In this document: positions 1 through 8,787 of the stretch, piece by piece
Position numbering within the stretch: position 1 is the stretch's first letter
Layout of the letters: each line of letters begins with the position of its first letter
Origin: XYD12-FULL-36-8 sp964391015
GTDB taxonomy: Bacteria > Bacteroidota > Ignavibacteria > Ignavibacteriales > Ignavibacteriaceae
Direction of reading: 5' to 3'
DNA length: 64,000 bases
Assembly: GCA_964391015.1 (NCBI GenBank)
Contig: CAYMKU010000002.1
Span: 124,001 to 188,000, forward strand
The notes under the pieces: generated by a model
Seen by the model: only the letters and a program-made list of their open reading frames with translations
Databases searched by the model: none
What the model was told of the DNA's origin: nothing
Program-made: the position numbers and the translations under genes

Positions 1-1
1 T

Positions 2-1597
2 GAATGGCTCAATACAGTATATGAAAGATTGTTGAGATGGACATTAGCCCACCAGCTGTTAATGATTGCTGGCGGTGTAGTCACAATTTTATTGGCAGTT
101 TTTCTTTTTAAACTATTACCGAGTGAGCTTGTCCCCGTTGAAGATCGCGGAGTGGGATTTGGAATTGTGATCGCTCCGGAGGGCTCTACCTTGGAATATA
201 CCGACAGCTATGTTAAAGAGATTGAACAGCGCCTGCTCAAATTACCTGAGCTAGAAGGACTTTTTACCGCAACAGGGCTCGGCTTTGGTGGTCCAGGGAG
301 TGTAACAAATAGTTTTATGTTCTTAAATCTGAAATCTAGGGGCGATAGAGATAAATCTCAGCAACAAATTATTCAGGAATTATTTCCACAGCTAATTTCT
401 ATACCTGGTGTCCTAGCATTCGTAATAAATCCACCTAGTTTGGGAGCAAATTTTTCTTCGAATCCTGTAAATTACGTTCTGCAAGCAGACAGTTATGAAG
501 ATTTAAGTAAATCTGTTGGTATCATGATGGGAGAAGCTTCTAAATTGGGCTACTTAATTAATATGGACAGCGATTTGCGCTTGAACAAACCTCAGCTTGA
601 TATAGATATTGATCGTGAACGCGCATCTCACATTGGAGTGTCGGTAACAGACATTGGTTCTACGCTTGAAACATTACTGGGTGGACGGATGGTCACCGAC
701 TTCAAGCGAGGAACAAAACAATATGATGTAATTTTACAAATGAAACCCGAGTACCGAGCTACCCCCGAAGCTATTCAGAATATTTATATCAAAAGCACCG
801 GAGGTTTGGTTCAGCTTGCTAATGTTGTCAATGTCAAAAAAACTGTAGCGCCTAAAGAACTCAACCATTATAATCGTATCCGCTCAGCAACTATTTCGGC
901 TGGATTAGCGCCTGGTGTAACTCTTGGTAAAGCATTAGACGATCTTGACAGGATTGCGCTGCAGAAATTGCCCACAAGCACCAAACACGAATATGCCGGG
1001 CAATCGTTGGAATATAAGTCTTCAAGTTCAGCGCTATACTTCATGTTCATACTTGCAATTATTTTTATTTATCTTGTCTTGTCTGCACAGTTTGAGAGTT
1101 TTATACATCCCTTTACGATTCTACTATCAGTACCTCTGGCTGTGTTTGGAGCTTTATTAACGTTGTTTATCTTCGGTCAGACGTTGAATATCTATTCGCA
1201 AATAGGATTAATCATGCTGATTGGTCTCGTCACAAAAAATTCTATTCTAATTGTCGAGTTTGCAAATCAGCAACGTGCTCAAGGACATTCATTTGTCGAT
1301 GCAGTTGTGAATGCAGCAACTATTCGTTTAAGACCGATATTAATGACTTCTTTCGCAACAATTTTTGGAATACTACCTATTGCTGTCGGTTTAGGTGCTG
1401 GTGCAGAATCAAGACGTCCATTAGGTTTGGCTGTTGTGGGCGGAATGTTTTTTTCAACGTTTTTAACATTAGTGATTGTACCGGTAGTTTATACTTTGTT
1501 AGCCAGATTCACAGTTAAAACGGAACAAATGAGCAAACACGAAGAAAGTGAAACGCAGATGATCTCTGAATCACCAGATTTGGTTCCGGGAAGTTGA
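2..1597 (+). CDS. RND efflux transporter, C-terminal half (cut by window edge)
   Basis: Inner-membrane proton-driven pump of the AcrB/MexB (HAE1) family, which exports drugs or other hydrophobic compounds through a periplasmic adaptor and an outer-membrane channel. The frame is open from base 2, so the start lies to the left of the window; about 530 of the usual 1030 residues are present. The visible part starts just before the TM7-like segment, passes through the second periplasmic porter region, and ends with the TM8-12 block, including the typical stretch GLVTKNSILIVEFANQQ near 1220-1280. The tail after the last helix is short and charged. An internal TTG at 29 could be mistaken for a start. 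Substrate cannot be told. Confidence 0.93.
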   Translation, partial: EWLNTVYERLLRWTLAHQLLMIAGGVVTILLAVFLFKLLPSELVPVEDRGVGFGIVIAPEGSTLEYTDSYVKEIEQRLLKLPELEGLFTATGLGFGGPGSVTNSFMFLNLKSRGDRDKSQQQIIQELFPQLISIPGVLAFVINPPSLGANFSSNPVNYVLQADSYEDLSKSVGIMMGEASKLGYLINMDSDLRLNKPQLDIDIDRERASHIGVSVTDIGSTLETLLGGRMVTDFKRGTKQYDVILQMKPEYRATPEAIQNIYIKSTGGLVQLANVVNVKKTVAPKELNHYNRIRSATISAGLAPGVTLGKALDDLDRIALQKLPTSTKHEYAGQSLEYKSSSSALYFMFILAIIFIYLVLSAQFESFIHPFTILLSVPLAVFGALLTLFIFGQTLNIYSQIGLIMLIGLVTKNSILIVEFANQQRAQGHSFVDAVVNAATIRLRPILMTSFATIFGILPIAVGLGAGAESRRPLGLAVVGGMFFSTFLTLVIVPVVYTLLARFTVKTEQMSKHEESETQMISESPDLVPGS

Positions 1598-1699
1598 GTT
1601 TCGTTGAGTTATATTAATCAAAGATTCAGTATGACCTTTTTACAATTTTTAATACTGTAGAGTTTTTTTGTCAACTAAAAATTCACGAAAGGAAACCAT

Positions 1700-2605
1700 A
1701 TGCAGAGTATAACGCCGTTTCTGTGGTTCGATGATACCGCTGAGGAAGCGGTAAATTTTTATACATCGCTTTTCAAAAATTCAAAAATGGGCAGCATGGC
1801 TCGGTACGATGAAGAAGGGGCTAATATTTCCGGTAGACCGAAAGGTTCTTTAATGACAACTTCATTTCAACTTGACGGACAGGATTTCGTAGCTTTAAAT
1901 GGCGGCCCAATTTTCAAATTCACCCAAGCAATTTCATTTTATGTTTATTGCGACTCGGAAAGTGAAATTGAAAATCTTTATAAAAAATTATCTGAAAACG
2001 GGACCCCATTGATGCCGCTTGGTAAATATGATTGGAGCAGCAAGTATGCTTGGGTTAAAGATAAGTTTGGTCTTTCTTGGCAGCTTGATATCGATACGAC
2101 CAATTCCCCGCAGAAAATTTTACCGTCGCTTCTTTTTGCGAATAATAAATTTAGGAAAGTGAAAGAGGCCGTTAGTTATTACAACTCTGTTTTTCCCAAC
2201 TCAAAAATTCTTTTAGAATTTCCCTATGATAAATCAGCAAACGTTTCGGAAGGAACTTTGCTATTTGCCCAATTTAATTTAAGCAATTACTTATTCAATG
2301 CGATGAGCAGCACTCTTAAACACGATTTTGATTTTAATGAGTCAATTTCATTTATGGTTAATTGCGAAACACAGGAAGAGATTGATCATTACTGGAACAA
2401 ACTTTCAGAGGGTGGAGATGAAAAGGCACAGCAATGCGGCTGGTTGAAAGATAAGTTTGGTGTATCGTGGCAAATTGTTCCGACATTATTAGGCAAACTG
2501 CTCGGTGACACAGATGCAGCTAAATCCCAAAGAGTTATGCACGTAATGCTTCAGATGAAAAAAATAGTGATTGCCGATTTGGTAAAAGCTGCGGCAAGAA
2601 ATTAA
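1700..2605 (+). CDS. Tandem VOC (PhnB-like) protein
   Basis: Contains two copies of a PhnB/3-demethylubiquinone-methyltransferase-like VOC fold, roughly residues 1-135 and 140-270. Each has the ITPFLWF...A.NFY.S.F pattern at its start and a W.KDKFG.SWQ pattern near its end, so the gene is a fusion or internal duplication of the single-domain type seen at 5348-5785. The family is often annotated as glyoxalase or resistance-like, but many members have no known substrate. The start follows AAAGGAAA. It opens a same-strand run of small enzymes. The C-terminal 30 residues (HVMLQMKKIVIADL) match the usual ending of such proteins. Confidence 0.88.
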   Translation: MQSITPFLWFDDTAEEAVNFYTSLFKNSKMGSMARYDEEGANISGRPKGSLMTTSFQLDGQDFVALNGGPIFKFTQAISFYVYCDSESEIENLYKKLSENGTPLMPLGKYDWSSKYAWVKDKFGLSWQLDIDTTNSPQKILPSLLFANNKFRKVKEAVSYYNSVFPNSKILLEFPYDKSANVSEGTLLFAQFNLSNYLFNAMSSTLKHDFDFNESISFMVNCETQEEIDHYWNKLSEGGDEKAQQCGWLKDKFGVSWQIVPTLLGKLLGDTDAAKSQRVMHVMLQMKKIVIADLVKAAARN

Positions 2606-2630
2606 TATTCACAACTAAAGGTAATATAGA

Positions 2631-3083
2631 ATGAAAAAACTCAACTTTTCAATTAGCATTCATGCACCCAAAGAAAAGGTTTGGGACACAATGCTCAACC
2701 CCAAATCATATCAAGTATGGACCGAAGCATTTGGCCCTGGTTCTCATTATGTTGGAAATTGGGAGAAAGGAAGCAAAATACTTTTTCTTGCTCCAAACAA
2801 ATCCGGACAAATGGGAGGCATGGTGAGCAGAATAAAAGAAATTCGTAAATATGAGCATCTCTCAATTGAACATTGCGGCATAGTAAACGAAGGTAAGGAA
2901 GACACTTCAAGCGAAGAAGTGAAAACGTGGGCAGGCGCTCTTGAAAACTATACTTTTAAAGAAAATAATGGGATAACTGAATTGTTTGTAGATATGGATT
3001 CTGCAGAGGATTTTGAGGATATGTTTAAGAACATTTGGCCCATAGCCCTGCAAAAACTCAAGGAGCTGGCAGAGGAAAAATGA
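2631..3083 (+). CDS. SRPBCC/AHSA1-like domain protein
   Basis: A 150-residue soluble protein of the START/SRPBCC (helix-grip) superfamily. It opens with the usual ISIHAPKEKVWDTMLNP-like strand and helix, then W.EAFGPGSHY.GNW, typical of the ligand-pocket edge. Members bind hydrophobic small molecules or act as stress proteins; the ligand cannot be inferred. The stop codon overlaps the start of the next gene by 4 nt (ATGA), which indicates translational coupling. It lies 25 nt after the VOC gene and so is probably in the same transcript. Confidence 0.82.
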   Translation: MKKLNFSISIHAPKEKVWDTMLNPKSYQVWTEAFGPGSHYVGNWEKGSKILFLAPNKSGQMGGMVSRIKEIRKYEHLSIEHCGIVNEGKEDTSSEEVKTWAGALENYTFKENNGITELFVDMDSAEDFEDMFKNIWPIALQKLKELAEEK

Positions 3084-3673
3084 ATGATGCCGCAACATTA
3101 GGCACGCAGAAAAAATTAAAACTACAAATGCAGATGAGTATTGATGGGTTTGTTTCCACCGGACCAGATGACGATCAATCTTGGGTTACTTGGGCATTAG
3201 ACGAAATTTATAAGGATGTTCTGGATTTACTGGATTCAATCGATACCATTATTATCGGCAGAAAATTAGCGGTTGATTATATTCCATTTTGGCAGCAAAC
3301 GCTTACTAAGCCGGATCATCCTATGCATGGATTTGCTCAAAGAATAGTTCGTGCTAAAAAAATAGTTTTCACAAAAACACTTGATAAATCCGAATGGGAC
3401 AATACTGAACTTGCAAAAGGCAACCTCGCAGAAGAAATAAGTAATCTAAAAAGCCAAAGCGGAAAAGATATAATTGTTTATGGCGGAAGTTCATTTGTTT
3501 CAGAACTAATCAAAGAAGGGTTGGTTGATGAATTTCATCTTTTTATGAATCCGGTTGCACTTGGTAAAGGAGTTCCGATTTTTGATAAAACAAATAATCT
3601 CTTGCAAATGAAATTAAAAGGATCGAAAGCCTATAATTGCGGCATTAATTTGCTTACTTACAATTTAATTTAA
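3080..3673 (+). CDS. RibD C-terminal/DHFR-like protein, copy 1
   Basis: A 197-residue member of the dihydrofolate reductase-like (RibD C-terminal) family, the kind often labelled dihydrofolate reductase family protein. It shows the MSIDGF strand, an IIIGRK segment and a DIIVYGGSSFVSELI segment, which together resemble the NADPH-binding core. I chose the ATG at 3080, which overlaps the previous stop as ATGA; an upstream in-frame start at 3035 would run deep into the SRPBCC gene. It is closely similar to the next gene (both share NTELAKGNLA.EI and KDIIVYGG), so the pair is a tandem duplication. True DHFR activity is not implied. Confidence 0.85.
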   Translation: MNDAATLGTQKKLKLQMQMSIDGFVSTGPDDDQSWVTWALDEIYKDVLDLLDSIDTIIIGRKLAVDYIPFWQQTLTKPDHPMHGFAQRIVRAKKIVFTKTLDKSEWDNTELAKGNLAEEISNLKSQSGKDIIVYGGSSFVSELIKEGLVDEFHLFMNPVALGKGVPIFDKTNNLLQMKLKGSKAYNCGINLLTYNLI

Positions 3674-3686
3674 ACGGAGGGAGAAA

Positions 3687-4265
3687 ATGAATCGCAAATT
3701 AAAACTGCAGGTACAAATTTCAATTGATGGTTTTATCGCCGGACCAAATGGAGAAATGGACTGGATGATATGGAATTGGAGCGAGGATATAAAAGACTAT
3801 GTTACCAAACTGACTAAGCAAGTTGATACAATACTTCTCGGAAGAAAGATGACGGATGGATTTATTTCCCATTGGACAAATGTAGCGGCTAATCCACAAA
3901 ACCCGGAGTTCGAATTCGCAAAACAGATGGTGGATTACCGCAAAGTGGTTTTTACCAAAAATCTTGATAAGTCTCCTTGGGAGAATACTGAATTAGCAAA
4001 AGGGAATCTTGCCGATGAAATTAATAAGTTGAAAAATGCAACCAGTAAAGACATCATTGTTTATGGTGGTGCAACCTTTGTTTCAGATTTAATTAAAGAA
4101 AAACTCATAGATGAATTTTACCTGTTTGTAAATCCTGCAGCCATTGGTAAGGGAATGAGTATCTTTTCAAAATTAGAAATCAAGCAGAGCTATAAACTAA
4201 TAAATGCCAAAGGGTTTGATTGCGGAATAATACTGCTTAATTATCAAAAAATAGAGGCGCATTAA
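3687..4265 (+). CDS. RibD C-terminal/DHFR-like protein, copy 2
   Basis: A 192-residue paralogue of the preceding gene, with QISIDGFIAGPNGEMDWM at the N-terminus, ILLGRKM near residue 55 and IIVYGGATFVSDLI near residue 130. The family uses an NADPH-type Rossmann-like fold, and the reductase substrate is unknown. A strong ribosome-binding site (GGAGGG) precedes the ATG. The gap to copy 1 is 13 nt. The N-terminal motif is nearer to the family norm than in copy 1, where GF is followed by VSTGPDDDQS. Confidence 0.86.
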   Translation: MNRKLKLQVQISIDGFIAGPNGEMDWMIWNWSEDIKDYVTKLTKQVDTILLGRKMTDGFISHWTNVAANPQNPEFEFAKQMVDYRKVVFTKNLDKSPWENTELAKGNLADEINKLKNATSKDIIVYGGATFVSDLIKEKLIDEFYLFVNPAAIGKGMSIFSKLEIKQSYKLINAKGFDCGIILLNYQKIEAH

Positions 4266-4297
4266 ATCAGACGGATTACATTTAATAGGAGAAGCAA

Positions 4298-4674
4298 ATG
4301 ACGACACCATCAAAGAAAGAAATTGCAAAAGAATTTTTAACTCTTTGTGCAAAAGGAAACTCTAGAGAAGCATTTGACTTATACACAAACAAAAATTTCA
4401 AGCATCACAATTTTATTTCAAGGGTAACGCAAAAATCTTAATGCTTGCGATGGAAGAAAACACAAGACAAAATCCTGATAAAATCTTTAAGATTAAACAC
4501 ACATTAGAAGACGAAAATTTTGTCGCTATACATTCACATGTTCAACAAAACCAACTCGATTTGGGTACAGCAGTAATCCACATTTTCCGTTTTGGAAAAA
4601 ATAAGATTATCGAATTGTGGGATTTTGGACAAACTGTTCCACAAAATATTATAAATGAAAACGGAATGTTTTAA
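4298..4674 (+). pseudogene. SnoaL-like (NTF2 fold) gene with a -1 frameshift
   Basis: Two reading frames together make one SnoaL-like polyketide-cyclase-type protein of about 125 residues. The first frame starts at the ATG at 4298 (behind AGGAGAAG) and reads MTTPSKKEIAKEFLTLCAKG to ..NFKHHNF, then stops at 4439-4441. The second frame gives FYFKGNAKILMLAMEE and runs to ENGMF at 4674. Adding one T to the TTTT run at 4411-4414 restores NFKHHNFYFKGNAK, which fits the family. This is either a real mutation or a homopolymer error in the assembly. The later ATG at 4441 alone would give a 77-residue fragment without the fold's first helices. Confidence 0.8.
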
Positions 4675-4692
4675 AATTAAACCAGAATTAGA

Positions 4693-5328
4693 ATGAGCAA
4701 AGTATTTGTGGATATTGGAATTTCCATTGACGGCTTTATTGCTGGCAAAAATGGAGGACCGACAAATCCGTTAGGCGATGGAGGCATAAAAATTCATGAT
4801 TGGATGTTCAAACAAAAAGCTTTTTTGCAACATCTTGGTCTTGCAGGAGGAGAAACCAATACTAAAGATGGTGAAATAATTGAAAATATCTTTACTAGAA
4901 TCGGTGCAAACATAATGGGCAAGCGAATGTTCGAGGAGGGAGAAGCTAATTGGCCTGAAGAAGCACCATTTCATACACCCGTTTTCGTTTTAACTCATCA
5001 AAAGCGAGAGCCATGGGAAAGAAAGGGCGGTACAACTTTTTATTTTGTGAATGATGGAATTAAAAGTGCATTCGCAAAAGCTAAAGCTGCAACAGGAAAT
5101 AAAGATATCAGAATTTCCGGTGGGGCACATACTATTCAGCAATATCTTAACGCCGGATTTGTTGATGAATTCAACATTCATCTCGCACCTGTTATGTTAG
5201 AAAGCGGTGTCCGATTATTTGATAAAATAAAGAAAGAAAATTTTTCCCTTGAGATAAATAATGTAATTCATTCCCAAATGGTTACTCATTTGTTTTACAA
5301 GGTAATAAACAATAACTCAAATCAATAA
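4693..5328 (+). CDS. RibD C-terminal/DHFR-like protein, copy 3
   Basis: A 211-residue member of the same DHFR-like family as the pair at 3.1-4.3 kb, but more distant and with a longer N-terminal loop (GISIDGFIAGKNGGPTNPLG, residues 9-28). It has the ANIMGKRMFEEGE segment, DIRISGGAHTIQQYL, and the FVDEFNIHLAPVMLESGVRLF ending typical of this subfamily. It lies 18 nt after the frameshifted SnoaL-like gene and 19 nt before the next VOC gene, so it shares their transcript. The substrate is unknown. Confidence 0.86.
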   Translation: MSKVFVDIGISIDGFIAGKNGGPTNPLGDGGIKIHDWMFKQKAFLQHLGLAGGETNTKDGEIIENIFTRIGANIMGKRMFEEGEANWPEEAPFHTPVFVLTHQKREPWERKGGTTFYFVNDGIKSAFAKAKAATGNKDIRISGGAHTIQQYLNAGFVDEFNIHLAPVMLESGVRLFDKIKKENFSLEINNVIHSQMVTHLFYKVINNNSNQ

Positions 5329-5347
5329 ATTGTTGGAGATATAATTT

Positions 5348-5785
5348 ATGGTAACTCTAAGCCCCTACTTAAATTTTCCTGGAAATACTGAAGAAGCTTT
5401 CAATTTTTACAAATCTGTGTTTGGCGGTGATTTTGCAGGAGGAATATTTCGCTTTAAAGATACTCCGGAATCCGACAAGCTGACCGCAAATGATCGCGAG
5501 AAAGTCATGCACATCGGTTTACCCCTCGGTAAGGGGAACATGCTAATGGCAACAGATGCCTTGGAATCTATGGGACAAAAATTAACCACAGGCAACAACA
5601 TCCACCTTTCGATAGAAACCGAAGGCAAAGATGAAGCAAATAAAATTTTTAATGGTCTCTCGGCTGGAGGAAAAGTTACTATGCCAATGACAGATGCTTT
5701 CTGGGGTGCATACTTCGGAATGCTGACTGATAAATTCGGAATTCAATGGATGGTGAGTTACACTTATCCTAGAGAGAATAAATAA
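5348..5785 (+). CDS. PhnB-like VOC protein, single domain
   Basis: A 145-residue VOC-fold protein beginning with LSPYLNFPGNTEEAFNFY, the standard opening of the PhnB-like subfamily. It ends with MLTDKFGIQWMVSY. It resembles each half of the protein at 1700-2605 and is the last gene of the small-enzyme run, followed by a terminator-like hairpin at 5830. Members are generally metal-binding glyoxalase/dioxygenase-fold proteins of unassigned substrate. The start has a weak upstream GGAG. Confidence 0.88.
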   Translation: MVTLSPYLNFPGNTEEAFNFYKSVFGGDFAGGIFRFKDTPESDKLTANDREKVMHIGLPLGKGNMLMATDALESMGQKLTTGNNIHLSIETEGKDEANKIFNGLSAGGKVTMPMTDAFWGAYFGMLTDKFGIQWMVSYTYPRENK

Positions 5786-5829
5786 TTTTATCGCAGGGAG
5801 ATAATCTCCTGCGAAAAGAGCAACTTATG

Positions 5830-5865
5830 AAGCCGTGGTAGAAATATCCCGGCTTTTTTATTTTT
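5830..5865 (+). terminator. Rho-independent terminator after the VOC/DHFR run
   Basis: AGCCG(T)GG pairs with CCCGGCT around a short loop, with one bulged T, and is followed by TTTTTTATTTTT. It lies 45 nt after the stop of the last + strand gene and before the convergent gene ending at 5877. A second imperfect hairpin (CGCAGGGAGA / TCTCCTGCG) sits just upstream at about 5792-5814. Confidence 0.7.
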
Positions 5866-5876
5866 ACCAGTAAAGC

Positions 5877-6710
5877 TCATTTCCCTGTTCCAATTTCACC
5901 AGTTGAGTAATCCAATTCAGAACCGAACATGCTATGAGGAATTAGGAATACAATTAATAAAATTATAGATGCAACAATCACCCATTTTCGATTATTCGTA
6001 TTCTTTTTTAATCTAAGGAGGGCAATGAGCCAGAAAACAAAAGCTACAAAGGTTTTATTGTCCGTAAGATCATGCCCAAAAGGCCAACCAGTCCAAAAAG
6101 CACCAAAAGCATATTTCTGAACAATGGGACCAAGAATCAATCCACCTATTCCTAAAAGTAGTAACGTAATCAAAGTCATAGATTTTATCCTTGCTCCTTT
6201 TGTTACTCCTTCGATTCCTGTTCTTGTCGAGTATAGCATTGACGCAAACATTATAAGAATATGCGGGATTAAAACATAAATTGGTACTGCACCTTTAAAT
6301 CTAATAACAACAGGCTTTTTAGTAAGTGAGTATTTTTTTTCACCATCGTTAAGAATTACTTTGTATTCCAATTTTCCTGCTGGGGGCTGTGGCGGCAATT
6401 CGACAATTAACTTATCATCTTGCTGCCTAAATTCTTTGACTTGCCAAGCTTCATTTATTTTTAACTTTTTAAATTCTACAACGCCTGTTATACCACTTAC
6501 ATTTCCTTTAATTATTATTTCTGCGGGAATGTGGCTCTCATTCGAAGTCAATAACTTGTATTGCAGTGCCTGGGTGCGTATGTCAATCTTTCCGCTTATA
6601 GGATAAGTTGGCCCCGTAACCCTTTGATAATATGCAATCGCGAGGGTGAATGCAAAAGCGAATACCCACCAGAAAAAGGATTTACTATGCCAATTCATCA
6701 GTAAACTCAT
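5877..6710 (-). CDS. Hypothetical multi-pass membrane protein
   Basis: I do not recognise the family. The 277-residue protein has an N-terminal membrane segment (near WHSKSFFWWVFAFAFTLAIA), a periplasmic-like beta-rich domain of about 115 residues, then about four more hydrophobic helices and a short tail. I chose the ATG at 6710 because it forms an ATGA overlap with the stop of the upstream gene. It is third in a tightly packed operon with the DUF6544-like gene and the epimerase-like gene. The extracytoplasmic domain has a proline- and glutamine-rich turn (ELPPQPPAGK). Confidence 0.7.
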   Translation of the reverse strand: MSLLMNWHSKSFFWWVFAFAFTLAIAYYQRVTGPTYPISGKIDIRTQALQYKLLTSNESHIPAEIIIKGNVSGITGVVEFKKLKINEAWQVKEFRQQDDKLIVELPPQPPAGKLEYKVILNDGEKKYSLTKKPVVIRFKGAVPIYVLIPHILIMFASMLYSTRTGIEGVTKGARIKSMTLITLLLLGIGGLILGPIVQKYAFGAFWTGWPFGHDLTDNKTFVAFVFWLIALLRLKKNTNNRKWVIVASIILLIVFLIPHSMFGSELDYSTGEIGTGK

Positions 6711-7810
6711 TTCCACAAAACAGGTTTATTATACTCAACATCATGAACTTCAAGCTTGTACCACTTGAAATCACCCGATTCTAATTTCCAGTTTACTTCA
6801 AATTTAACTGGAATCTTCAATCCATTTATGATTCGATTCTCTTTAACAGTTATTACCCATTCTTTCAGCGCGGCTTTGTTATCGTTTCCCATGTATCTCA
6901 TTGTGCTGAATTTTTCAAAATCACCATTGCTATTAAAATGAAATTCTGCGGAACCTGTTAAACCATAATACGTCATAGTAGCTTTGGCAGAAAGAGAGTC
7001 TATCTCTTGCCATTTTATATATTGACTGACGGCTGCCGTAGGAAACCAAACTATCTCGCCTAAATATCTTTGCAATGTACTTTGGTTGATTTTTTCATTA
7101 GCAGCATTAACAATATTTATTAATGAAAGAGCTTTGATCAACATTTTGCCTTTTCCTTCAGCAAAAAAGTCCCTGCCAGCAAAAAACACGAGCGGCATCA
7201 TGTCAACTTTCACTATCCAAATGAATGAGGGTTTATCAATTGTAAAATATTGCTCGGCATTTGCAGTATACCAATTTTCTTGTTCGGGAGCGATCCCCAT
7301 TTCACCTTTTTGCTTCAATCGAACGGAATGAATCATTTCCTTCCCAACCGCTCCACAACTTTTCAACCACTTTTGAACTGGCTTCGGTAAATCTTCAATC
7401 ATATTTGCATTTAGGATTTTTCTTTCTGTCATCAAATTCTTACTAAACATCTCTATTATTTCATTATTTACTTCTCTTTTAAAATTCCAGTTAGCGAAAG
7501 CAACTATCGCAATAAGAAGAATGATAACATTTGGGATCGTTCCGAACCTCGCATCATGCCAAAACGATATAATTAAAATTTGGGAAAGGGTAGTACCAGA
7601 TAACGCAGCTATCCACCACAAATCATGATTAGCAATAACCTGAACTGCAACCACAATAAATAGAAAAAAGGTCAATAACCAAATTATACCGATTGGCTTT
7701 GGTATCGGTTGAGTTAGCTGGCTAATTTTTGCAAGACGAAACGCTTTAAAAAATCCTATGGTGTGAATTAATCCATGAAGAATAATAATTACCAGGAACA
7801 CCAACTTCAT
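6707..7810 (-). CDS. Membrane protein with DUF6544-like domain
   Basis: A 367-residue protein with about four N-terminal membrane helices (residues 1-125) followed by a soluble domain of about 230 residues. The soluble part has the pattern LPKPVQKWLKSCGAVG ... VRLKQKGEMG ... W.TANAEQYFTIDKPSFIW, which I recognise from the DUF6544/DUF6920-type proteins of unknown function. Its start codon overlaps the stop of the upstream epimerase-like gene by one base (TAATG), and its stop overlaps the next start (ATGA), so all three genes are probably translated together. Family assignment is from memory of the motif, not a search. Confidence 0.72.
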   Translation of the reverse strand: MKLVFLVIIILHGLIHTIGFFKAFRLAKISQLTQPIPKPIGIIWLLTFFLFIVVAVQVIANHDLWWIAALSGTTLSQILIISFWHDARFGTIPNVIILLIAIVAFANWNFKREVNNEIIEMFSKNLMTERKILNANMIEDLPKPVQKWLKSCGAVGKEMIHSVRLKQKGEMGIAPEQENWYTANAEQYFTIDKPSFIWIVKVDMMPLVFFAGRDFFAEGKGKMLIKALSLINIVNAANEKINQSTLQRYLGEIVWFPTAAVSQYIKWQEIDSLSAKATMTYYGLTGSAEFHFNSNGDFEKFSTMRYMGNDNKAALKEWVITVKENRIINGLKIPVKFEVNWKLESGDFKWYKLEVHDVEYNKPVLWK

Positions 7811-8730
7811 TATTCAATTCCCAAAATTTCTCTTACTCCCTTTTCCGGTATCGTTGGGATAAAGTTAAATCTCTTATTGAATTTATTGCTGTTGAAGTAG
7901 TAATCTCTATCGAGCTGATATGACATTTCTTTCAATTCTTTGAGAACCGGAATAAATAATCCGAGTAAACTCATTACCAATACTGGAACTGTTTGAATTT
8001 TATTCTGCTTGTTCATTGCTTTAATGAAAAGTTCAATCCATTGTTTTGAAGTAAGCCTGCCTTCATATGTCGGTAAATGCCAGACTTGATTAAATGCATC
8101 CGGAGTATTGCCAAGCAGGGCAAGCGCTTTACCAATATCTTTGCTATAAGTAAAGCTATGAATTACATCAAGCTTGCCAAACCATTGAGGATTTTTATCT
8201 TTCATCAAATTATTGTAAACAGTTTGAGTTAAATAACTGCCGATGACATTTGGTCCGTAAAAATCTGCACTTCTCGCAACAAGTGCCATTACTTCTTTTC
8301 TCTCGACAGCAGATATTAACATTTTAAAAATTTCAGCTCGTACCTTCCCTTTTTCTGAGATAGGATTAATTGGTGTTTCTTCAGTCATATTGGAAAGGTA
8401 ATTTGGATCGTACATATAAATGTTATCAACAAAGACGATCTTTGTATTATGTTTTTTGCAAGACTCAATTAGGCGGCTCATAAATTTGGGCCACTTCTCT
8501 TTCCAAACCGAAACGTTATACTCAAACGCAATCGTTACATAAACAACTTCTGAGTCTTTTACTGCTTCATCAAGTGAGATTGGATTTGAAAGATCTGCTT
8601 TTAGTATTTTATCATCAACATTTACTTTTTGGGGATTTCTGTTTACAACTTGAATATCACTTGTATAAGCAATAAGTTGCTTTGCTAATTCTGTCCCAGC
8701 AGCTCCACCAGCACCAAGAATTGTTTGCAT
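7810..8730 (-). CDS. NAD-dependent epimerase/NmrA-like Rossmann protein
   Basis: A 306-residue extended or atypical short-chain dehydrogenase-like protein. The N-terminal nucleotide-binding loop ILGAGGAAGTELAKQL (residues 4-19) fits the GxxGxxG pattern, and an SADFYGPNV segment sits near residue 160, as in sugar-epimerase-like proteins that have lost a clear YxxxK pair. It may be a redox sensor or an NADP-dependent enzyme; the substrate is unknown. It is the first gene of the operon running down to 5877, and an operator-like sequence shared with the tetR gene lies about 40 nt upstream of its start. Confidence 0.82.
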   Translation of the reverse strand: MQTILGAGGAAGTELAKQLIAYTSDIQVVNRNPQKVNVDDKILKADLSNPISLDEAVKDSEVVYVTIAFEYNVSVWKEKWPKFMSRLIESCKKHNTKIVFVDNIYMYDPNYLSNMTEETPINPISEKGKVRAEIFKMLISAVERKEVMALVARSADFYGPNVIGSYLTQTVYNNLMKDKNPQWFGKLDVIHSFTYSKDIGKALALLGNTPDAFNQVWHLPTYEGRLTSKQWIELFIKAMNKQNKIQTVPVLVMSLLGLFIPVLKELKEMSYQLDRDYYFNSNKFNKRFNFIPTIPEKGVREILGIE

Positions 8731-8770
8731 TTTATATCTTTCATTGATCTATGATAAACATCAATTATTT

Positions 8771-8787
8771 AATGAACGTTGTTTATT
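8771..8787. promoter_or_regulatory. Candidate TetR operator, copy 1
   Basis: AATGAACGTTGTTTATT, an imperfect inverted repeat (AATGAAC / GTTTATT). The same 17-mer with two changes occurs at 9400-9416. This copy is about 40 nt upstream of the epimerase-operon start and overlaps the tetR stop codon, where that operon's promoter would be expected. Confidence 0.55.

Noticed and set aside
29..31. TTG at 29 as start of the RND gene
   Set aside because: The frame is open to the left edge and the residues before it (EWLNTVYER) continue the family sequence.
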